From contig JBMFVE010000001.1 in NCBI GenBank assembly GCA_049966155.1, positions 434,001 through 498,000 of the forward strand: a stretch of 64,000 bases of DNA, written 5' to 3'. Positions 7,776 through 16,758 of the stretch are shown piece by piece. This DNA is from JBMFVE01 sp049966155. Lineage in GTDB: Bacteria > Bacteroidota > Ignavibacteria > Kryptoniales > JAKASW01. The notes beneath the pieces are model-generated. The model ran no database searches. It had not been told where the DNA came from and saw only the letters and a list, made by a program, of their open reading frames with translations. Each line of letters begins with the position of its first letter. Positions within the stretch are counted from its first letter, which is position 1. Made by a program: the position numbers and the translations under genes.

Positions 7776-9140
7776 TTAAGATTGAATTAAGTTGTATTCC
7801 TTGATCTTCCTGTACAGTGTCTTTCTATCTATACCTAAAATTTGTGCAGCTTTCGATTGATGCCAATTGGTTCTTTGAAGGATTTTCATAATATATCTTT
7901 TCTCTATTTCAGAAAGCGGCATACTTTCAGACGCAAGTTCTTCTATCATATCAGTAGATTTCATTTGAAACAGATGATCGGGCAAATCACGACAATCTAT
8001 TACATCTGTTGATGAGAGTGCCACAGTTCTTTCTATCACATTCTCAAGTTCACGCACATTTCCTGGCCAGGGATATCTCATCAGGCAATTTATTGCCTCC
8101 TTTGAGAACTTAATATTCGGCTTTCCAAACTGATCCCCATATTTCTTGACAAAGTGGTCAATTAGAATAGGAATATCTTCGGGTCGCTCACGAAGGTCAG
8201 GAACAAGAATTGAAATCACATTCAGGCGGTAAAATAAATCTTCGCGGAACTGGTCATGCTTTATCAGTTCCTTTAAATCTCTGTGCGTAGCTGCAATAAT
8301 TCTCACATCAACTTTTTTTACGTCGTCGCTTCCCACAGGCCGTACCTCTCCGGTTTCGACAACTCTCAAAAGTTTTGCCTGCGAACCCAGGGGCATATCT
8401 CCAATCTCGTCAAGGAACAACGTGCCGCCATTAGCAGTTTCGAAAAGGCCTCTTCTGGACGTAACCGCTCCTGTGAAGGCACCCTTTTCATGACCAAAAA
8501 GCTCACTCTCAAGAAGCGATTCTGGAATTGCGCTGCAATTTACAGTAACAAGTGGCATCGCTTTCCTATCACTGTTGTAGTGGATTGCCTTCGCAATGAG
8601 CTCTTTACCTGTGCCGCTTTTCCCCGTGATGAGCACATTGCTCCGGGCATGTGATATCCTTTGAATAAGGTCAAAAATATCCTGCATTGCCTTGCTTTTT
8701 CCAATGATATTCGAGAAGGAGTACTTTTTTTCTACCTCCTGCCGAAGTAATTCAACTTCCCTTTCAAGTCTTCTTTGCTGCGTGGCTCGTTCGAGCAAGG
8801 CAAGAATCTCATCAATATTAAATGGTTTGCTGATGTAATCGTAGGCACCTGCCTTCATTGCATTAACAGCGGAATCTACTGAGCCAAAGGCAGTAATCAT
8901 CACGACCATCGAATCACGACCCAGATCACGAACTCTCTTCAGCAAGTCCATACCTGTTGCCCGTGGCATCTGGATATCAGTTATTATTATATCGTACTGG
9001 TTTTCCTCAACCATAGCAAGTGCATTTACACTATCTGATGTTGTTTGAACTGAATAGCCTGCTCGCTTTAAAAACTTTTCTAACATTGCAAGCATGTTTA
9101 CATCATCATCGACCACCAGCACGGAAATGTCTGATCTCAT
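7776..9140 (-). CDS. NtrC-family sigma-54-dependent response regulator
   Basis: 454 residues in three domains: receiver (1-125, D55 in IITDIQMPR), sigma-54-interacting AAA+ ATPase (about 145-370; Walker A GKSGTGKE, the GAFTGA loop in ELFGHEKGAFTGAV, Walker B FLDEIGDM) and a Fis-type helix-turn-helix at the C-terminus (QSKAAQILGIDRKTLYRKI). It activates sigma-54 promoters when phosphorylated. The start is ATG 9140, placed by a GGAG site 9 nt upstream; a TTG at 9155 would run through that site. It follows the histidine kinase gene by a single base, so the pair is a cognate two-component system. Target genes are not identifiable from the sequence. Confidence 0.93.
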   Translation of the reverse strand: MRSDISVLVVDDDVNMLAMLEKFLKRAGYSVQTTSDSVNALAMVEENQYDIIITDIQMPRATGMDLLKRVRDLGRDSMVVMITAFGSVDSAVNAMKAGAYDYISKPFNIDEILALLERATQQRRLEREVELLRQEVEKKYSFSNIIGKSKAMQDIFDLIQRISHARSNVLITGKSGTGKELIAKAIHYNSDRKAMPLVTVNCSAIPESLLESELFGHEKGAFTGAVTSRRGLFETANGGTLFLDEIGDMPLGSQAKLLRVVETGEVRPVGSDDVKKVDVRIIAATHRDLKELIKHDQFREDLFYRLNVISILVPDLRERPEDIPILIDHFVKKYGDQFGKPNIKFSKEAINCLMRYPWPGNVRELENVIERTVALSSTDVIDCRDLPDHLFQMKSTDMIEELASESMPLSEIEKRYIMKILQRTNWHQSKAAQILGIDRKTLYRKIKEYNLIQS

Positions 9141-9141
9141 T

Positions 9142-11136
9142 TTAATCAACTCCAATATTGTAAACAGGGAAAATTAATGTAAAAGTTGTTCCTTTTCCTA
9201 CAGTACTCTCAACGCTTATTGCACCTTTATGATCGCTCACTATTCTCTGCGCAATTGCCAGACCAAGACCCGTTCCCTTACCAACCTCTTTCGTTGTAAA
9301 GAAAGGATTGAAAATTTTGGGAAGATTTTCTTCTGGAATTCCACAGCCAGTATCGGTAATCGTCACTTGCACAAAATCACCTTCTGGCTTTGATACTGAA
9401 CGAGTTAATATGGTTAATTCTCCACCGCCCTCCATTGAGTGTACAGCGTTGACAATAAGATTTACAAAAACCTCTTGAAGCTGTGCAGCATCTCCAAAGA
9501 TTAGAGGCAATGAATCCTGTAACCTTAAATCCAGCATTATTTTTGATTTTTCAATCTGGCTTTTTAAGAGTTGCAGTACGTTGTCTATTTCCACATTTAA
9601 CTCTACCGGTTTTGGACGCATCTTTTTGGGCCTTGCAAAGTCGAGAAGTTGCTGAATAAGTTTTGCAATTCGATTAGTCTCGCTGACTATCACTTTTAGC
9701 TCTTCGTAATCTCTCTCACCAGCCTTCCTGTCCATCATTAAATATTCAGCATTTCCGAGAATTATATTCAACGGTGTACCAATTTCATGTGCAATCCCTG
9801 CTGAAATTTGTCCTATAAATGAAAGTTTCTCTGTCTGACGAAGTTCAAGCTCGTATTGTTTTAACTGCGTTACATCTCTCATCATAAGGGATGTTCCAAT
9901 AACAAAGCCCTGTTCATCCTTCATCACACTACCGGTAAGGCTGATAATGATTCTTTGACCAGATTTTGTAATGCAATCAAGTTCAAAATTTTTTATAACT
10001 TCCTCCTTCTTAATTCGTTCAAGAATAACCTCATCATCACCAATTAATCTTTTTTCAGGGGGAAGCAAAATTGAAATTGGCTGTCCAACAGCTTCATCCT
10101 GATGATAACCAAAAATTAATGTGGCACCTTTATTCCATGAGATTACTCGACCGTTATTGTCCAGACCAATTATCGCATCAGCTGAATTTTCAGTAAGAAT
10201 GGATATGTAACGCGCTTTTGAAACGACCTCTTCCTCTAACAAAAACCGCTTTAAACCATAACCCAGCTGGTCAGCCATAGATAACAAAATGTTCAAGCTT
10301 TCGTCCTGTATCTCTGTTAAAGCTGTTGACCTTACCGGTCGAGCTTGATAAGCAAGAAGCAAAACGCCTATTAATGAATCCCCTGCAGCAACAGGTAATA
10401 TCACTATCGTTCTTCTCTGCCCATAAACTTCCTGAGTAATTGAAAAGCTACGACGAGCGCTGGACTCAAGAGCAAATTGATCCCCAATAGCCCTCAAATA
10501 TTCACGTGAGGCGAATGTAAACTGCTCGGGGACCGCATACTTACTGACGAGTTGGTGTGAACCAACATCGAAGGAGAAAAATTCCACTGCTGCTGCCTCA
10601 GACTCCTCTTTAATAACCTTCACAGCGGATTGCAGGGCAGAGTCATAAGAGGATGCGGAACCAATTGCATCTGTAAACCTGAGAAGGGTTTCACGCTGAC
10701 GCTCAATCACTTTCCTTCTTGCTGCGCTGAGTTCGCTTTGAAACTCCTGGTAAGCACTTACATATCGGTAAATTATCTCATGAAAACAGGCGTCTATTTG
10801 ACGGGAATAGTAAAAAATAGAATCCTGCCCAGACATTTTTTCTCTAACAATTGAAATAATTGCTTCCTCACCAAGCAAGAATGTTTCATGGACCGACATC
10901 AAAGTCAGAAGACCATTATACGGAGGCTTAACAATTCTTTCCATGAACCTCACAAGTCGCTCAGGCCCTTTTCCGCTCAGCAAATCAACGATACAATGAA
11001 GGAGCTCGGTTATTTGAGTTCTAAAAAAAACAATTTGAGTCTCGCCAACATATTTTGGCAATGAGGAGATTTGAGACACCCATCGATCTAACATCAAATC
11101 AAAATTGTCTCTGACAATTTCAACAAGCTCTTCCAT
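9142..11136 (-). CDS. Soluble PAS/GAF sensor histidine kinase (NtrB/AtoS type)
   Basis: 664 residues with no membrane segment. Residues ~1-150 are helical and resemble the N-terminal globin-like/RsbRD_N modules of stress-sensor proteins. Residues ~150-295 look like a GAF domain, ~305-425 are a PAS domain (ENSADAIIGLDNNGRVISWN) and ~437-660 are HisKA plus HATPase, with phospho-acceptor H450 in GIAHEIGTPLN, the N box NLIVNAVHSM and G boxes DTGCGIPEE and GTGLGLAI. It probably senses a cytoplasmic signal and phosphorylates the adjacent NtrC-type regulator. It lies 8 nt after menG in the long minus-strand operon. The ligand is unknown. Confidence 0.9.
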   Translation of the reverse strand: MEELVEIVRDNFDLMLDRWVSQISSLPKYVGETQIVFFRTQITELLHCIVDLLSGKGPERLVRFMERIVKPPYNGLLTLMSVHETFLLGEEAIISIVREKMSGQDSIFYYSRQIDACFHEIIYRYVSAYQEFQSELSAARRKVIERQRETLLRFTDAIGSASSYDSALQSAVKVIKEESEAAAVEFFSFDVGSHQLVSKYAVPEQFTFASREYLRAIGDQFALESSARRSFSITQEVYGQRRTIVILPVAAGDSLIGVLLLAYQARPVRSTALTEIQDESLNILLSMADQLGYGLKRFLLEEEVVSKARYISILTENSADAIIGLDNNGRVISWNKGATLIFGYHQDEAVGQPISILLPPEKRLIGDDEVILERIKKEEVIKNFELDCITKSGQRIIISLTGSVMKDEQGFVIGTSLMMRDVTQLKQYELELRQTEKLSFIGQISAGIAHEIGTPLNIILGNAEYLMMDRKAGERDYEELKVIVSETNRIAKLIQQLLDFARPKKMRPKPVELNVEIDNVLQLLKSQIEKSKIMLDLRLQDSLPLIFGDAAQLQEVFVNLIVNAVHSMEGGGELTILTRSVSKPEGDFVQVTITDTGCGIPEENLPKIFNPFFTTKEVGKGTGLGLAIAQRIVSDHKGAISVESTVGKGTTFTLIFPVYNIGVD

Positions 11137-11144
11137 CCCTTGAT

Positions 11145-11858
11145 TTACGATTTGCCCACATAAAGTGTTGCGATTCCAAAAGTCAAAGGTATTGATTTCA
11201 CCTCACGGAACCCTGCTTTAGCCATTTCTCCTTCAAACTCCTTCCCATCAGGAAATGCCGATACAGATTCAGGCAGATAGTTATATGCCTTCCCATAAGG
11301 GGAAAATATCCTCCCAATGAGCGGCAAAATTCTTCTAAAATAAAAAAAATATAAGCTTCTGAAAATAACTATTTTGGGTTTAGAGAATTCCAGAACCACC
11401 ACCCTCCCATTTTCCTTAAGTACTCGATGCATTTCTTTTAGCCCTGCTTGCATATCTCCAAAATTCCTTACGCCAAAAGCAACCGACACAACGTCGAATG
11501 TCCTTCCATTAAATGGGAGTTTTTCTGCATCTGCTTGAACGATTTCTATCATCCCATCAAAATTGGATTTCTGCTTCTTCTCAATAAATGCAGCTAACAT
11601 TTTTTCAGCAAAATCAACTGCTACAATCTTTCCCGGCTTTCGTTTCGACGCTTCAATTGAAAGATCGCCTGTTCCACAGGCGACGTCTAAAAAGAATTCT
11701 CCCTGCTTCAAACCAGAAATTACAATCGCTTTTCTTCGCCATCGCTTATCCACCCCTGCACTGAGTAAATGGTTCAGGAAATCATACTTGTCAAAGATAC
11801 CGTTAAACATCTCCCGAACATATCTCTTCTTTTCTCTTGACGAGGTAAAGCTATTCAT
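11145..11858 (-). CDS. menG: Demethylmenaquinone methyltransferase MenG/UbiE
   Basis: 237 residues, usual length for UbiE/MenG. It transfers a methyl group from SAM to demethylmenaquinone in the last step of menaquinone synthesis. The family opening MFNGIFDKYDFLNHLLSAGVD, the SAM-binding motif FLDVACGTGDLS and the signature VVSVAFGVRNFGD are all visible. As no ubiquinone gene is seen and the metabolism around looks anaerobic, menaquinone is the more likely substrate. It overlaps the TPR gene by 8 nt and precedes the histidine kinase by 8 nt. Confidence 0.9.
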   Translation of the reverse strand: MNSFTSSREKKRYVREMFNGIFDKYDFLNHLLSAGVDKRWRRKAIVISGLKQGEFFLDVACGTGDLSIEASKRKPGKIVAVDFAEKMLAAFIEKKQKSNFDGMIEIVQADAEKLPFNGRTFDVVSVAFGVRNFGDMQAGLKEMHRVLKENGRVVVLEFSKPKIVIFRSLYFFYFRRILPLIGRIFSPYGKAYNYLPESVSAFPDGKEFEGEMAKAGFREVKSIPLTFGIATLYVGKS

Positions 11859-12774
11859 TTTGGTTGCCTAACTTTCTCTTCAGTTCGGCTATCTTTTCAT
11901 TGTAAAGTAGCGCGCGGTCGGGCTTCTTTATCACAAGTAGGCGGTATGCTTCAAGAGCCGTTTCAAAATTCCCTTGCTCCTCAAGGATTTTTGCAAGGGT
12001 TTCCGTAACAATTTCAAGAGTCAACGCCAATCCTTCACCCTGATCATCCGACCAATCTCTAACCGTGGGCAGGGGCTTTGCGGATTCCAGCTCCCGTGCC
12101 AGTGAAGCGATATCAATAAATCCCCTGTCGTCAGTGGGCTCTACGTTGAGTTTCATCTCCCCTGCCTCTTTCAAATTCCTTTGATCTTCGGTCTTATCGC
12201 TATTTGAAGGGGGCTCATGATTCTTGCCAAGAAAGCGATCAGGTATAATATTTTCGTCCTTTTTTCGTCTTCCACTTACAAGTACTTCCAATCCGGGGAT
12301 TAATGAATCATCAGGAGACCTTTCAGCTGTTTTGTTACGAATCGCTTCGGCAACTTCTTCCATTATACCCCTTTTACTCAGAAATTCCTCAGCTAATTTC
12401 ATCCCTATTTCGTCAGCCCGCTCCTCCCTTTCAAGCTCTGCCAGCAATTTACCAATCAAGTTAGAATTAGGACGTAGTTCTCTGGCTATCGAGATTTCCT
12501 TTTTTGCCTCGGAATAAAATCCAGCGCGCATCAGGGCCATTCCAAGGACAGTATGTCCAGTTGAATACGTCCGATAAGCTATAACACCGCGTTGTGCAAC
12601 GGAGATGGCTTCGGCAACTTTCCCAACATCAAGGTAAAAGTAAGCTAACATAGCAAAAAGAGGATTCGTTGCGTTTTGACTTACTTTTTCCTGAAGAAAG
12701 TTCAGTAATGCCAAATCTCGTCCGCCATATGCTAATTTAAACTCCTTCTTTTTTTGCTCCTGCTGAACCTTCAA
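11851..12774 (-). CDS. TPR-repeat protein
   Basis: 307 residues. TPR-like helical repeats cover about residues 35-110 (FAMLAYFYLDVGKVAEAISV, then the GHTVLGMALMRAGFYSEAKK unit) and a final repeat is near 255-295 (ETLAKILEEQGNFETALEAY). Between them is a polar, acidic, probably disordered stretch of about 120 residues. No signal peptide. The start is a TTG, supported by a GAGGAGAAGGA ribosome site just upstream. It should be a protein-interaction adaptor; the partner is not evident. It is embedded between the glycosyltransferase and menG and overlaps menG by 8 nt. Confidence 0.75.
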   Translation of the reverse strand: MKVQQEQKKKEFKLAYGGRDLALLNFLQEKVSQNATNPLFAMLAYFYLDVGKVAEAISVAQRGVIAYRTYSTGHTVLGMALMRAGFYSEAKKEISIARELRPNSNLIGKLLAELEREERADEIGMKLAEEFLSKRGIMEEVAEAIRNKTAERSPDDSLIPGLEVLVSGRRKKDENIIPDRFLGKNHEPPSNSDKTEDQRNLKEAGEMKLNVEPTDDRGFIDIASLARELESAKPLPTVRDWSDDQGEGLALTLEIVTETLAKILEEQGNFETALEAYRLLVIKKPDRALLYNEKIAELKRKLGNQNE

Positions 12775-12811
12775 TCCTTCTCCTCACATAGATCTTTGAG
12801 AATCAAACCGT

Positions 12812-14338
12812 TTATAACCATCTGCCAGCATCCTGAAAAACAGTTTGCGGATGCGCAGCCTTAATAGTAGCAGTCTTTCTCGCAAGTAACGCCTGCTTTA
12901 TCGAAAGGTAAGATATTGTTCCGTAACCAATTAAATACAGGAGTTGAAAAGGAACGGCTGCAATTTCAAGAAAAGCGATTGAAAGAACAATTCCTGCTAA
13001 TGAGTAGAGAGCTAAAACAAATTCAATAATTGGGACCATTTTAATCTTCCTCTGTGTATATTTTTTATCTGCCCAGCTACCCTGTTTCCCTGTAACTCCA
13101 TACTTCGGCGTTCTAACAAATTCACTCCTTTTCCCAATCAGTCCCTCCAACACCGCCTTTGTATTGTTGACAGAAAGGCCCATGCTCCCTGCCATAAAGA
13201 TGGGGAAGAGATATATCCTCCTTCGCCAGTCCGTGTAAACGTCCTTTTGGCTGTACAAATAAAACATAAATGACCCAAAAAATGCAAATATAAACCCACT
13301 CATCATCAGGAAAGTTGTATCGTGGTGTCCTGCATGTTTTATTAATACTATGGGAAGTTGAAGTAAACCGATAGCAAATATGAATGGATAAACAAAACTT
13401 GCCGACAGATGAATTGTCGAATGAAATTTTATACGCAGCGGTAGTTTTGACTTCCATACCTTCGGCATTAGTTTCTTTCCGGCTTCTACCATTCCTTTCG
13501 TCCAGCGAAATTGTTGCGAACGCAATCCATTTATATCAGCAGGAAGCTCAGCAGGTGAAGTATAGTCTTTCAGAAAGACGAATTTCCAGCCTCTGAGCTG
13601 AGCTCGATAACTCAGGTCTAAATCTTCAGCAAGAGTATCAGCTTCCCAGTTTCCTGCATCTTCAATACATTTGCGCCGCCAGATCCCGGCAGTCCCGTTA
13701 AAGTTAATGAAGAATCCTGCCTTGTTGCGCACCTGTTGCTCAATGACAAAATGCCCATCAAGAGCAATTGCCTGTGCACGGGTTAGCATTGAATAATCAC
13801 TATTTATATGCTCCCACCGGGTTTGAACAAGACCAATTCTATGGTCAGAAAAATATGGAAGCGTCTCCAGCAGAAAATCGGGGCGTGGAACAAAATCCGC
13901 ATCGAAAATGGCTACATATTCTCCGCGGGCAAAAACAAGGCCATATTTTAATGCACCCGCTTTGTATCCTTCTCTGTTTCCGCGCCTGATATGTTTGATA
14001 TCAAATCCCTGAGCTTGTTTTTCAGCAACTTTCCGGCTGACTATTTGAACAGTTTCGTCAGTTGAATCATCCAGGACCTGAATCTCAAGTTTGTCTTTTG
14101 GATATTTTAAATTGCATACCGAGTCAATCACTCTATTAGCAACATACAGCTCATTAAAGAGCGGTATCTGGACTGTGACATGCGGATACTCGTCCAATTT
14201 ACCTTTTTGTGCAACTGTCCGGTTTTTGTACTTAAAATAAAAGTAAATCATAAGAAAGCCGTTTGATCCAAAGATGAACGGGAAACTAAGAACTATTATA
14301 TAAGTTATTAACAATGCGTCCTCGACGCGCGGTGACAT
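12812..14338 (-). CDS. Membrane family 2 glycosyltransferase (cellulose synthase-like)
   Basis: 508 residues. One N-terminal membrane segment (about 8-30) is followed by a cytoplasmic GT2 catalytic domain with VTVQIPLFNE, VLDDSTDET, the DADF metal site and the processive-type QQFRW motif, then four or more C-terminal membrane segments. This is the architecture of cellulose synthase-like and glucomannan synthase-like enzymes that polymerise or transfer sugars at the inner membrane. The sugar donor cannot be read from sequence. It sits between lptE and the TPR gene in the miaB operon, which may mean a role in envelope glycan synthesis. Confidence 0.88.
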   Translation of the reverse strand: MSPRVEDALLITYIIVLSFPFIFGSNGFLMIYFYFKYKNRTVAQKGKLDEYPHVTVQIPLFNELYVANRVIDSVCNLKYPKDKLEIQVLDDSTDETVQIVSRKVAEKQAQGFDIKHIRRGNREGYKAGALKYGLVFARGEYVAIFDADFVPRPDFLLETLPYFSDHRIGLVQTRWEHINSDYSMLTRAQAIALDGHFVIEQQVRNKAGFFINFNGTAGIWRRKCIEDAGNWEADTLAEDLDLSYRAQLRGWKFVFLKDYTSPAELPADINGLRSQQFRWTKGMVEAGKKLMPKVWKSKLPLRIKFHSTIHLSASFVYPFIFAIGLLQLPIVLIKHAGHHDTTFLMMSGFIFAFFGSFMFYLYSQKDVYTDWRRRIYLFPIFMAGSMGLSVNNTKAVLEGLIGKRSEFVRTPKYGVTGKQGSWADKKYTQRKIKMVPIIEFVLALYSLAGIVLSIAFLEIAAVPFQLLYLIGYGTISYLSIKQALLARKTATIKAAHPQTVFQDAGRWL

Positions 14339-14358
14339 TTTTATCGCTCCTTTTTCTT

Positions 14359-14853
14359 TTACCAGTTAGTTACTACGGCAAGAAGTATATCGTCAGATAT
14401 TTTATCTTCTGCCTGTTTTAAACCCAGTTCTCTGTTCGAAGCACCCTGGCTGGGGTCAAACTCCCCCCAGTTGGAGAAATCCTTCGTCCAGATAATCTTC
14501 TGCGTTTTTAAATTTTGATACTTTACGCTGACGTTTATCGTAACTCTCCATTTATTAACCTGCTCGCTCCCTTGAATGGCTACAGGCTGAGAGATTACAC
14601 CCGTTACCGTTCCGACAATAGCCACGTCTGCAGTTGACATATTTGCCACCTGGAGTGTATTATCATTGGTAAACTTGTTGACAAGGTCGTTTGTGAGATC
14701 AATGCGAAGATTGGGATCTCCAAAACCGCTCCTGTCGTCAAATACAGGAATTGCGATAGAATGCACACCAGGAGGTAATGAAGCTCCTCTGAACGAGTAA
14801 GTGCACCCACCTGCCAAAAATGCCGCAACCACAATATAGCAAAACCTGGTCAT
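14359..14853 (-). CDS. lptE: LPS-assembly lipoprotein LptE
   Basis: 164 residues with a lipoprotein signal peptide: hydrophobic VVAAFLAGGC, lipobox cysteine at about residue 16, then CTYSFRGASLPPGVHSIAIP, the typical LptE opening. LptE plugs the LptD barrel and completes LPS insertion into the outer membrane. The LptD partner is encoded at 23013-25577. It overlaps the upstream sigma-54 activator gene by 4 nt. The order sigma-54 activator - lptE downstream of miaB is one I recall from Bacteroidota genomes. Confidence 0.88.
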   Translation of the reverse strand: MTRFCYIVVAAFLAGGCTYSFRGASLPPGVHSIAIPVFDDRSGFGDPNLRIDLTNDLVNKFTNDNTLQVANMSTADVAIVGTVTGVISQPVAIQGSEQVNKWRVTINVSVKYQNLKTQKIIWTKDFSNWGEFDPSQGASNRELGLKQAEDKISDDILLAVVTNW

Positions 14854-15989
14854 TGATCCTGTATATCAAACTCTTTTAGCTTACGGTACAAAGTGCGTGG
14901 ACTTATACCTAGTGCCTCAGCAGCAAGTTTTTTGTTGCCGTGAAACTTTTTAATTGCCTCTCGAATCATCGTTCTCTCCATTTCTTCAATGTTCAAGCTA
15001 TGTCCGTCGCCACCCTCTATAGAGTGACCCTCTGGTAAAGAAAGGGCCTTTCCGCCTACGCTGCTTGAAACAATGTTTTTCAAATCAATTATGTCATTCT
15101 TAATTTCCCAGAGAGCGCGCAGTATTAATTCACGTTCCGATTCTTCAGGCGTTTTATTTAACTTCACCGGCAAAAAATTGTTTCTTGAATCGTACACATA
15201 TGCCTGTCGTGGAAGATACTTTTCCAGTGTTGAAGCATTCACCTCTTTTCCTTTTTCCAATACGATCACAGATTCAACTATATTCTTTAACTCGCGAACG
15301 TTTCCTGGCCAGTCGAACTCTACAAGCATTTCCATAGCATCTGCTGTAAAACCGCCGAAATTTATCTGGTTTTTTTGACAAAACTCAGATGCAAATTTTT
15401 CAACAAAGATTGGAATATCTTCTTTCCTCTCTCTTAGAGGCGGAATTGACAACTTAACTGATCGAAGACGGAAATAAAGGTCTTGCCTGAAATAACCTCT
15501 AACCACCTCCGCCTCAAGGTTCTTGTTTGAAGCAGCTATAACCCGAACATCTACTTTTTTGGTCTCAGAGGATCCAACCCTCATAAACTCCCCCGTTTCC
15601 AGGACACGCAGGAGCTTGACCTGTGTCTCCAGAGGCATTTCAGCAACTTCATCCAGAAAAAGTGTCCCTCCATCAGCTATTTCAAAATAGCCTTTCCGTG
15701 CCTCAATGGCTCCGGTGAATGCTCCTTTTTGATGACCAAATAATTCAGACTCCAATATGCCTTCCGGAATTGCCCCGCAGTTTACCGCAACCATTGGCTG
15801 ACCTGATCTAAGACTGGCTCCATGAATTGCCTTGGCTATAACCTCCTTTCCAACACCGCTTTCCCCGCTAATCAGTACAGTAACACTTGTTGGAGCAATC
15901 CGCATAACGATTTCAACAACCTCTTTTATTGACTGAGACACCCCAATAATACCAAATTTCTCCTGGAATTCCTCTACGCTCATTTCCAT
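14850..15989 (-). CDS. Receiver-less sigma-54-dependent activator (Fis family)
   Basis: 379 residues: the AAA+ sigma-54 activator domain starts almost at the N-terminus (IIGVSQSIKEVVEIV), with Walker A SGESGVGKEVIAKAI, GAFTGA in ELFGHQKGAFTGAI and Walker B FLDEVAEM, and a C-terminal Fis helix-turn-helix (NKKLAAEALGISPRTLYRKL). There is no receiver, GAF or PAS input domain, so activity must be set by expression level, a partner protein or a constitutive state. It overlaps lptE by 4 nt. A linker of about 70 residues separates the ATPase from the DNA-binding part. Confidence 0.92.
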   Translation of the reverse strand: MEMSVEEFQEKFGIIGVSQSIKEVVEIVMRIAPTSVTVLISGESGVGKEVIAKAIHGASLRSGQPMVAVNCGAIPEGILESELFGHQKGAFTGAIEARKGYFEIADGGTLFLDEVAEMPLETQVKLLRVLETGEFMRVGSSETKKVDVRVIAASNKNLEAEVVRGYFRQDLYFRLRSVKLSIPPLRERKEDIPIFVEKFASEFCQKNQINFGGFTADAMEMLVEFDWPGNVRELKNIVESVIVLEKGKEVNASTLEKYLPRQAYVYDSRNNFLPVKLNKTPEESERELILRALWEIKNDIIDLKNIVSSSVGGKALSLPEGHSIEGGDGHSLNIEEMERTMIREAIKKFHGNKKLAAEALGISPRTLYRKLKEFDIQDQ

Positions 15990-15999
15990 ATATCAAAAC

Positions 16000-16758
16000 C
16001 TACAACTCAAAAGTTTGGCCATCGTAAACTAAATTTAAATGCTGAATACCCAGCCGCGCCTGAAGCTCCTTTCTCCAGGCACCACCTTCTTCAAGTTCCT
16101 GGGGAACGTGAGTGAATGCAACATTTCCCCTTTCAGCACCAGCAAGCAAGGAAATGTCATCAAGACTTAGGTGAGTGCTATCCACAAACACCAGGTCTTG
16201 ATCCAGAAAATCTTTGACCTCGGAAAAGGATTCAATATCGCCCGTATAATAAAAACCGTGACCATTTTCCTGCAGAAAGATAGAAAAGCTCTCCATACCG
16301 AGGTTCAAACGCCCAGCATAATCAGAATACTTAATTAGATGACTCGAGGGAACAAAGTTTACTTTGATCCCATTAAATACCGAAGGCACAAGATCAACAA
16401 TTGGATAAAGACCGATATCAAATCCCATTCGCTGTGGAAAAATGTACATATTGGAAAGCCATAATGAAACAAAATCGATCTGGCTTTTTGGAACAAAAAC
16501 TTGTAACGGTTCCCACCGCCTCATTACTTGCATTGCAGTCAACACCGCTGGCAGTCCTCCTGCGTGATCTGCATGCATATGAGTGAGGAAAATTTTTTGA
16601 ATCCTGAACATATCAACTTTATACTTTTGAAACGCACGAAGCGCGTCAGAGCCACAGTCGATAATGAAGCAACCTTCTTGGGTCTCAACAAGATAGCAAC
16701 TGTTAAAGCGCGACGGGTCTGAATAAGCAGAGCCTGAGCCAAGTACTGTAATTTTCAT
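16000..16758 (-). CDS. Metallo-beta-lactamase-fold hydrolase (RNase Z-like)
   Basis: 252 residues. The N-terminus MKITVLGSGSAYSDPSRFNS and the zinc motif THMHADHAGG are those of the RNase Z/phosphodiesterase branch of the metallo-beta-lactamase fold. Further metal ligands are plausible in SSHLIKYSDYAG, YYTGDIES and the VAFTHVPQE segment. It could process tRNA 3' ends or cleave a cyclic phosphodiester; the protein is shorter than typical RNase Z (about 300 residues), so the substrate is left open. It overlaps the SPOR-protein gene by 4 nt. Confidence 0.78.
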   Translation of the reverse strand: MKITVLGSGSAYSDPSRFNSCYLVETQEGCFIIDCGSDALRAFQKYKVDMFRIQKIFLTHMHADHAGGLPAVLTAMQVMRRWEPLQVFVPKSQIDFVSLWLSNMYIFPQRMGFDIGLYPIVDLVPSVFNGIKVNFVPSSHLIKYSDYAGRLNLGMESFSIFLQENGHGFYYTGDIESFSEVKDFLDQDLVFVDSTHLSLDDISLLAGAERGNVAFTHVPQELEEGGAWRKELQARLGIQHLNLVYDGQTFEL

